Assembly: GCA_018398805.1 (NCBI GenBank)
Contig: JAGFBZ010000015.1
Span: 90,805-154,804, forward strand
Reading direction: 5' to 3'
DNA from: Hirundichthys speculiger
Taxonomy: Eukaryota; Chordata; Actinopteri; Beloniformes; Exocoetidae
DNA length: 64,000 nucleotides
Under the pieces are notes generated by a model. The model was not told the origin of the DNA, made no database searches, and saw only the letters and a list, made by a program, of their open reading frames with translations. Each line of letters opens with the position of its first letter. Within the stretch, counting starts at the first letter, position 1. The position numbers were made by a program, and so were the translations under genes. Below are positions 57,561-64,000 of the stretch, in pieces.

Positions 57561-60182
57561 TTATGTTGGAGCACACGGAAACTCGTTTTCAAAATAGGAA
57601 ATAAATGAGAATGTTCTAAAAATTTTGGCCCAGAACTCTTTCAGCCTGGAACAAGACCAGAACATGTGGCATAAATTGGCTGGCCCCTGTTTACATCTGG
57701 GGCAAGTTGGATCGGCCCCCTGGTATATTCTTGCCAGTTTGTCCCTTGATAGGTGGAGTCTGTGTAACACCTTGAACTGTATCAATCCATGTCTCACACA
57801 TACAGAAGAAGAGTGTACTAGTTCTGTTGCCCCTCCCCAGTCGACCTCCGATATGTCCAACCCCAATTCTTCCTTCCATTTCCTCTTAACACTGACCAGG
57901 GACGGTGAAGCCACCTTCTGAATATTTGCATATAGCTTGGAGATTGTCCCTTTAGCAGTCGGATCCATGTCCATCAGCTCATCTATCCATCCGCTTTGTG
58001 GAAGCTCGAGGGAGGGGCTGAACGTCTTTTTCACAAAGTCTCGGACCTGGAAATATCTAAAATAATTAGTCTTGGAGGAGATTCCATAGTCCTTTTCCAG
58101 CTGAGCAGCAGACATAAGAATACCATTTTTAAGAAGATGTTTGACACATTCTACACCAGCTCTATGCCATTCCCTAAAAGCTGTTCCCCCAAGGGCTGGG
58201 GAAAATAAGTGATTGCCATAGATGGGAGCAGATAGGAGGGCGTTCCTATTTTTAAAATGTGACCTGAATTGGGCCCAGATTTTTAAAGAATTAGACACCA
58301 CAGGGTTGTTTGTGTAAAGGCGTTTGCTTAAGGGCAGAGGAGCGCAGACCAGGGAGCGCAGGGACACTGGGCTAGAAGCATATCTTTCCATATGAACCCA
58401 CATTGGGGTTTCATCCTCATCTAACTCTGAGACCCAAAATAACAGTTTATGTACATTCGCAGCAAAATAATAGTGCATATAGTTCGGTAAAGCCAGGCCT
58501 CCCTCTTCTTTCTGTCTCTCAAGGAACTCTCTTCTTATCCTGGGGACTGTTTTTTTCCAAATAAAGGCAGATGTACATTTGTTAAGATCTTTAAAAAATG
58601 ATTTAGGAATGAAAATTGGTATCGTCTGGAATAGATAGAGAAACCGTGGCATTAAATTTATTTTAACAGAATTTATCTTCCCAGCCAATGATAGGGGGAG
58701 CGATGCCCACCTTTCCATATCTAATTTTGCCTTATCCAATGTTACTTTGAAGTTATGATTTAATAAATCTTTATATTTACTAGTTACATTAACACCTAAA
58801 TAGGTGAATTTATCTTTATGTATTGTGAAGGGATAGGCCTGGTAAGAAAGTCCCCTCGCCTTTTTATTAACAGGGAAAAGAACACTTTTTTTTAAGTTAA
58901 TTTTATAGCCCGATACCTTCCCAAAATCTTTGATAATACCAAGGGCCACCGGGATACTAATGACAGGATTTGACAGGAAAAGGAGGAGGTCGTCAGCGTA
59001 CAAAGACAGCCTATGGTTTTGTGTCCCCCTTTGTATTCCTACCAATTCAGCAGCCTGTCTTAGCATTATTGCAAGGGGTTCAACTGCCACATCAAAGAGC
59101 AGGGGTGACAAAGGGCACCCCTGTCTTGTTCCCCGGAATAAAAGAAAAGGTTTAGATATTATATTATTTGTTCTTATCATAGCCTGGGGGTTCGCATAAA
59201 TTATCTTAATCCACGAGCAAAATATAGGACCAAATCCAAATTTCTTGAGGGCCGTAAATAGATAAAAATACTCTATTCTATTGAAGGCTTTGTGGGCATC
59301 TAGGGATATCACAATCTCTGGGTCAATGTTATCTTCAGCAGTGTATATCACATTGAACAGGCGGCGGAGATTGCTGGAGAGTTGTCTACCTGCAACAAAC
59401 CCTGTCTGATCAGGATGTATTATTTTATTTATAACGAGCTCAATTCTAGCTGCCAGTACTTTGGTTAATATTTTATAATCACAACCAAGTAAACTTACTG
59501 GGTGGTATGACTCACATTTAAGTGGATCTTTATTTTTCTTAAGGAGTACAGAGATCAGGGCCTGTGACATTGTTTGGGGCAGAGCTTTTCTATCAAGCAC
59601 CTCCTTAAATACTCTGCAAAGTAAGGGTATAAGTTTGGGAGCAAATGTTTTATAAAACTCACTTGGGAGCCCATCAGGGCCCGGCGCTTTTCCCGTCTTC
59701 ATATTCCGAATTGCCTTGTCTATCTCCCTAGCAGATATGGGTCCCTCTAATCTATCCCTATCTGCCGCCTCTAGCGATGGTAATTCGAGGTTTTCAAAAA
59801 AAGTCTTCACTCGGTCCCTATCATTTATTTCTGAAGTATATAAGTCCTCATAAAAAGATTTAAATTGATTGTTAATACCCTTCTGATCTATAATTTTTCT
59901 ACCCACGTTATCTTCTATCTCTACTATCATACCAGCAGCTATTGACTGTTTCAGCTGGTAGCTCAGGAGCTTGCCAGCGCGATCGCCATGTTCATAGAGG
60001 TCTTGTCTTGACCTAAGATATAAATCCTCCTCACGTTGACTCGTCAGGATGTCATACTCAGTCTGGAGCATAATCCGCTTTCTACGCAGCTCTTCAGAAG
60101 GAGTCACAGAATTTGCCAGGTCAACTTCTTTTATTGTTTTCATTAATTCTGTGATACGTTTTGTTTTTCTTTTCCTTTCACC
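57561..60182 (-). pseudogene. L1 ORF2, reverse transcriptase and C-terminal part
   Basis: About 870 codons are open without a stop. They start just after the retroposon insertion with ERKRKTKRITEL and continue with GKAPGPDGLPSEFYK, a PVSLL..DYKI block, SLDAHKAFNRIE, GTRQGCPLSP and the catalytic SLYADDLLLFL (about 59000). Further on lie the LPNYMHYYFAANV block and the C-terminal cysteine motif CPRCKQGPANLCHMFWSC. The reverse transcriptase looks intact by motifs, but it is separated from the endonuclease by the insertion, and the open frame's first codons come from the retroposon tail. It cannot make a complete ORF2 protein. Confidence 0.85.
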
Positions 60183-61289
60183 AGAATCAGAATCAGAATC
60201 AGAATCAGAATCAAATTTATTGTCGCCACTGAGCCAGCGTCCCAACACAGCAGAATTTGACTTCCCAGTTCACCGTCCAAGAGAAACATACAAAAACAAC
60301 ACAACATATGGACAGGAGTCAACGGTTCTTGGGTCAGCGCTATAAGAGCGCTTCAATTTTAGCAGAGGAAAATATGACCACATAGGGGATGGGTGGGGGG
60401 AGAGGATAAAAAACAGGTGTCTCACACCACATGTCCTTGATCAGAGGCACATGTTGTGGGATTCACAAAAAAAAACCTCAGCACAGGCATAACAAGCTTA
60501 ATACAAGACAAGACATCATATCAGGAAAAAGGTCCCAGCCAAGCGCCGTGCACGCTCGCCCGATGGCACGCAGCCGGTGGCGCGCAGTGCAATCAGTCCG
60601 CTCCACGTGGGGGAGTACACCAGGATCCAGCGAGGACGTTGAGAGTCAGGGAAAGGCAATGGAGCGGGGGATGGTGTGTGGGGGGGAGCCTACTTCGGAT
60701 AAGACCTCGGTTAGATTCTTTTTCAGTTCGGCCTTGGCCAAGGCCGCTCAGGGGAGCCAGATTCAGATAAGAGAGATTGTTTTCGGTCAGACTGACAGTG
60801 AATTTTTGCCTGCCTTGAGTCCTTTGCTGGTTCTCTCTCGTGGGAAATCCAAAAGTCCGAATTATTCGTGTCCATTCTCCCTAAGCAGTGCATGTAGTTT
60901 CCCCAGGTTGTTATCCATTTTCCCCATGAGTTCATGCATCTGAAGCTGTCGGTGGCTCACGCCGTGAATCACGTCTAGCTTCCGATTCATCTCGTCTCTT
61001 TTTACAGTCTCGGCACCAACAGCACGACTTACCTCCACGCACACGGACATCAGGACCGGAATAGCAGCATCCGTGCGCTTAATTTTCCGATACATCAGGT
61101 ATCCGCCAACGCCAAACAGCAGGAATCCGATGATCATAAATCCAAATATGTAAACATCTTCAGCGTCCTCGATGAACAGAGGAGCCTGGCAGCTCAAGCG
61201 CCACTTTGCCCATGGATCTTGAACGTACCCCGCTGGCTCTGTGCCATCTGGACATGAAGGCTCACCTGTAGATTCCCTCCTTGTAGAAA
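60183..61289 (-). mobile_element. Membrane-protein retroposon, copy 2, 5'-truncated
   Basis: Reversed copy of the unit at 53225-54480, beginning at the T-run before TCTACAAGGAGGG (so about 180 bases shorter at the 5' end) and ending in at least four tandem TGATTC units after GGCGACAATAAATT. Removing it joins AGTGCTGG to TGAAAGG and restores continuous L1 reading. At most a 2-4-base duplication (GG or CTGG) is visible, which fits L2-type insertion. Confidence 0.8.
60862..61289 (-). pseudogene. Membrane protein of retroposon, 5'-truncated copy
   Basis: Starts within the protein at STRRES (residue about 17 of copy 1) and is open to the same stop after NGHE. The transmembrane stretch YIFGFMIIGFLLFGVGGYLM is two residues longer than in copy 1. 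Differences are few (KIKR for KIKH, RAVG for RAVS, MDNN for MDHN, KLHALL for SLHAIL). It lacks its own start but happens to be in frame with the L1 endonuclease upstream, giving a 190-codon fused frame from 61434. Confidence 0.7.
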
Positions 61290-61734
61290 AAAAACCAGCA
61301 CTGTATGAAATGATTTGTCCGCGTATATACGCTTTTAATGATTCCCATAAAGTGCCACTACATATATCAGGGGTATCATTAAGATCCAAGAAAAAAACAA
61401 TTTGCGAATTTAATGAATTCTTCAAAATCGTCATCAGCCAATAATCTACTATTAAGCCGCCACATCCTCTGAGGTGGCGTATACTCAGGAAAATGAAGTT
61501 TCAGTATGATCGGGCTATGGTCAGTTATTACCATACCAGGGTATTCTACATTCGTTACTATAGGGGTCAATCTATTGTCTAACAGAAAATAATCAATTCT
61601 AGTATAAGTTTGGTGTGGCGAGGAATAAAAGGAGTACTGTCTGGAGGTCGGATTTGCATATCTCCATGGATCAAATATGCCATATGTTTTACAAAAGGAG
61701 TTAATGTATTGTGCAGATTTACTTAGAACACTAT

Positions 61735-62688
61735 GGGCCTGATTTACTAAAGGTTTGCGTGCGTAAAAACGTGTGCAAACTTGACATCACCCGCAAACCA
61801 ATGTGCAAGCTGATCTACCAACAGCGTGCAAAGAGGACTGCGCCTCTCAAATGAGCAAAATAGCACACGCTGTTCATTTAGTACTTTTGCCCTGATGAAT
61901 AATCAATATTGGGCGTACCCGCCAGAAAGCGCTAAATACTGGGAGGGGAAAATGCAAATAGGTTCATTTACCACACGCAATGAGATTTACCAACCCTGAA
62001 AGTAATTGCGGGGATTGTGATTGCGTCTGTATTTAATACGTTCGAAAGGAAGGTGCTAATCTGCCCAGCATTACGCACCGATGGCTGCTGTTATTGTGGC
62101 AAGGAGGCGACATCGCCCAAATCAAAGAATACGCAGAGAGAGAGTATTTCGGACTCGTGTAAATTTGTTTGGAATGAATGAAAACCAGATAGTTGAAACA
62201 TATCGACTATCTAGCGATTCCATCTTGGAGCTGTTGAATGAGTTAAGGGGCTGATTTGGAGCCGATCACAAGCACATGCAAAAGGAGAAATATTTTATTT
62301 GAATGTTAAATCGAGTATTATTCAGCAAAAGGTTGCCACAGGAGGCACATTCATTTTTTTATTTGTGATAATAAATAAATCACGTGTTTTCATGGAGAAA
62401 AAAGTGTTTCTTATTGTGCGCCTACCTTGTTCTGCATGTTGGCTCTAGCGTGTCATACCCCAGTTTCATTTTGCGCTTGCGTCTATCCTGCTTTCCATCC
62501 AGACTCTCCATGGCGCAAACCGTAAGACACGCAACACCTCATTTAAATACTGCGGTTTGCACCTGTTATCAATTGCGCAAGCATTCTTAGTTGATCACCT
62601 GCAAAAAACACAACAACAGCACGCGCAAACTTTTTCAGTGCACACGCAATTTAGTACTCTTTATTTAGGATCTTAGTAAATCAGGCCC
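61735..62688 (+). mobile_element. PIF/Harbinger element with TAT duplication
   Basis: A 954-bp element with inverted ends GGGCCTGATTTACTAA (61735) and TTAGTAAATCAGGCCC (to 62688), flanked by TAT on both sides (61732-61734, 62689-62691). A 3-bp duplication and a GGGCC end are typical of PIF/Harbinger. Subterminal GCGTGCGTAAAAACG/GCACACGCAATTTAG motifs repeat inside. Removing element and one TAT joins the L1 endonuclease in frame. It keeps a nuclease N-terminus (62081-62254) but lacks most of the nuclease and the Myb-like gene. Confidence 0.92.
62081..62254 (+). pseudogene. Harbinger nuclease N-terminal fragment (HARBI1-like)
   Basis: ATG opens 57 codons: MAAVIVARRRHRPNQRIRRE, then RVFRTRVNLFGM and YRLSSDSILELLNEL, ending at TGA. 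This basic start and the Y.LS...I..LL..L helix match the N-terminus of fish Harbinger nucleases. The stop and the absence of the DDE domain show an internally deleted copy. Confidence 0.7.
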
Positions 62689-63184
62689 TATGTGTTGGGC
62701 TAGAGCGGTCCAGAGTTGAATCTAGGACACAATTCAAGTCTCCCCCCAAAATCAAATTATGTGTGTCCAAATTAGGTAACAACGACAATAAATCCTTAAA
62801 GAACTGAACATTATCCCAATTGGGTGCGTATATATTTGCCAACACTACTGGCATATTGAATAATTTCCCAACTACAATAACATATCGACCATATTTGTCT
62901 TTTAAGGCAGTTGTTTCTATGAATTGTACATTCCTGTGTATAAGGATGGCCACTCCTCGACTCTTACTATTGAAATTTGAGTGATAGACCTGGTTGAATC
63001 CCCCCCTACAGAGTTTAAAGTGGTCCTTATTGAGCAAATGCGTCACTTGCAAATAGACTATCTCTGCTCCCTGGTCTCTTAAGTGTGAAAAGATCTTACT
63101 TCGTTTAGCCGGTTTATTGATCGCCCTTACGTTCCAGCTCATCAGGTTTGTGCCCATTCTGCTCACATCCATGTTTGATGCCAT

Positions 63185-63792
63185 ATCAGGGGTCCGCAGC
63201 CCAATGTCCCCACTACTCTCCTGTGACGTCCACTATCTGGATCATACCCTGAGGATCTGGCAGCAAAAACAGAAAAAAATAAAGGGGGAGTGTCTGGGAA
63301 AAAACGGGGAAGTAACACACACACATACACAAGTAACACATAACACATTACATATATGAACTAGAACCCAAAACAGTGCTCTTAACAAGCACTCTCGTGG
63401 TCAACCGGTCCACCATCTCCTGCACATCAGCCTACCGTGTGCGTCCATGCAAAGAAAATAAAGTTATTGCCCCTTTATCTAATCACCTCCTAAAAGGAGG
63501 TAGGGAAAGCGCAGGGGGGGCTTATAGCAAAACGCCCTTAAAATTAAAATACAATACCACAGAGTGTAGGCAACAATGGTCAAGGAGGAATAATAAATTC
63601 TTAAACTAAAACAGTAATATGAGTTAGGGCCACCAACTCTTAAAATAAAATATTCAAATAAATAAAATGAAATTTACTTCAATATTCCGTCAATATTGTC
63701 AAATCTAGTCGGCAATATCCTGCCTGTGACATCTAAGACCCTACACCAGTGTAGCCCTCATACTTAGCCAAGCTCACACCAGTTCATATGCT
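63185..63792. other. Spacer between L1 ORF1 and ORF2
   Basis: Stops in all frames; a short (CA)n-like run at 63317-63340. Nothing else recognised. Confidence 0.45.
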
Positions 63793-64000
63793 TCACCCAG
63801 GATTCAGCGCCTTTTTGATGTACTCCATGGCGTCTTTTGGGCTCTCGAAGATTTTCGTTTGCCCACCTTCTGGTGTAATCACCAGCGTTGCCAGGTAACG
63901 GAGCCCAATCTGACCCCCTTGTAGGTGCGCAGGAGGCTTCTTGCTTCTTTGAAAGCTGCTCTCTTATTGTTTACTTCCTGGGTGTAGTCGGGAAGTGTGA
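63793..64000 (-). pseudogene. L1 ORF1, C-terminal domain, frameshifted
   Basis: Minus strand from the window edge: FPDYTQEVNNKRAAFKEAR and SLLRTYKGVRLG, then in another frame RYLATLVITPEGGQTK, FESPKDAMEYIKKAL and a stop at 63793-63795. This is the C-terminal nucleic-acid-binding domain of L1 ORF1 proteins. The shift is at about 63905. The upstream coiled coil and RNA-recognition domain are outside the window. Confidence 0.75.

Larger units (their letters stand above)
61290..63184 (-). pseudogene. L1 ORF2 endonuclease, split and with a catalytic change
   Basis: The N-terminal part (62690-63184) reads LMSWNVRAINKP, then YLQVTHL, where the family has a glutamate in place of the valine (LQETH); this residue binds the catalytic metal. 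GGDLNCVLD follows. The Harbinger element interrupts after SSPTH. The C-terminal part (61290-61734) continues with PWRYANPTSRQYS, RIDYFLLD and VITDHSPIIL, the last holding the catalytic histidine. Both the insertion and the Glu-to-Val change would abolish nicking. Confidence 0.8.
57323..64000 (-). mobile_element. L1-clade LINE, running off window
   Basis: On the minus strand: ORF1 C-terminus (64000-63793), a spacer of about 600 bases, ORF2 endonuclease (63184-61290, split by a Harbinger element), a retroposon insertion (61289-60183), ORF2 reverse transcriptase to 57561, then a short 3' UTR ending at the Tx1 junction. The motif order is that of fish L1 (Swimmer-type) elements. Confidence 0.85.

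Noticed and set aside
60431..60943. Plus-strand frame of 170 codons in the retroposon 3' UTR
   Set aside because: The reverse-strand counterpart in copy 1 is not conserved as a single frame; it is opposite to the retroposon's own ORF and UTR.

Overview
This window looks like transposon-rich, gene-poor chromosomal DNA of a teleost fish. The evidence is its repeat repertoire: L2-clade LINEs ending in (TATC)n or (TGATTC)n, a Rex3-like RTE tail, Tx1 and L1 LINEs, BEL/Pao and Gypsy LTR elements, Tc1-like elements, many hAT families with 8-bp target duplications, a piggyBac and a PIF/Harbinger element. AT-rich spacers and (ATCC)n-tailed repeats fit the same picture. I found no convincing host exon, tRNA, rRNA or CRISPR array. 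Essentially every sizeable open frame belongs to a mobile element, and nearly all are broken. Element names were assigned from motifs alone, because no database search was possible.

Layout. 1-1135: 5' part of an L2-type LINE (minus strand). 1.2-10.6 kb: mostly anonymous DNA with hAT, (ATCC)n, L2 and Rex3-like fragments, two copies-worth of an unnamed DNA repeat (R1) being seen here and near 24 kb, and a long palindrome at 4.8-5.0 kb. 10.6-12.7 kb: a hAT element holding a piggyBac bounded by TTAA. 13.9-23 kb: four decayed hAT-type elements (one keeps a first exon and splice donor, one a BED finger), a THAP-like exon remnant and a Tc1-type MITE. 24.5-27.8 kb: a 5' LTR, primer-binding site and intact 885-codon gag-protease frame of a BEL/Pao element with no reverse transcriptase behind it. 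28.8-29.9 kb: a hAT copy with a perfect 8-bp target duplication. 31-35 kb: Tc1 remnants and repeats. 35.7-39.1 kb: a nearly full-length L2-type LINE with one stop and one frameshift.

39.2-49.3 kb is a nest. A Tc1-like element is split into two end pieces about 5.1 kb apart. Between them lie a MITE, a second copy of the palindrome and a 5'-truncated Gypsy element (minus strand). Next to the right piece a hAT element (45090-49291) contains an inner 3.46-kb hAT (45762-49219) with a perfect duplication TCTACTTA and an almost intact transposase.

50.3-64.0 kb is a second nest on the minus strand: a hAT fragment, then a long Tx1-clade LINE, then an L1 LINE running off the window. Each LINE has been hit by a copy of the same roughly 1.1-1.25-kb retroposon (53225-54480 and 60183-61289). 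That retroposon ends in (TGATTC)n and carries an open frame for a single-pass membrane protein I do not recognise. The L1 also holds a PIF/Harbinger element with a 3-bp TAT duplication. The membrane-protein retroposon is the most unusual thing here: LINE-type mobile DNA with a preserved non-replicative coding sequence, whose shared tail suggests mobilisation in trans by an L2-type LINE.
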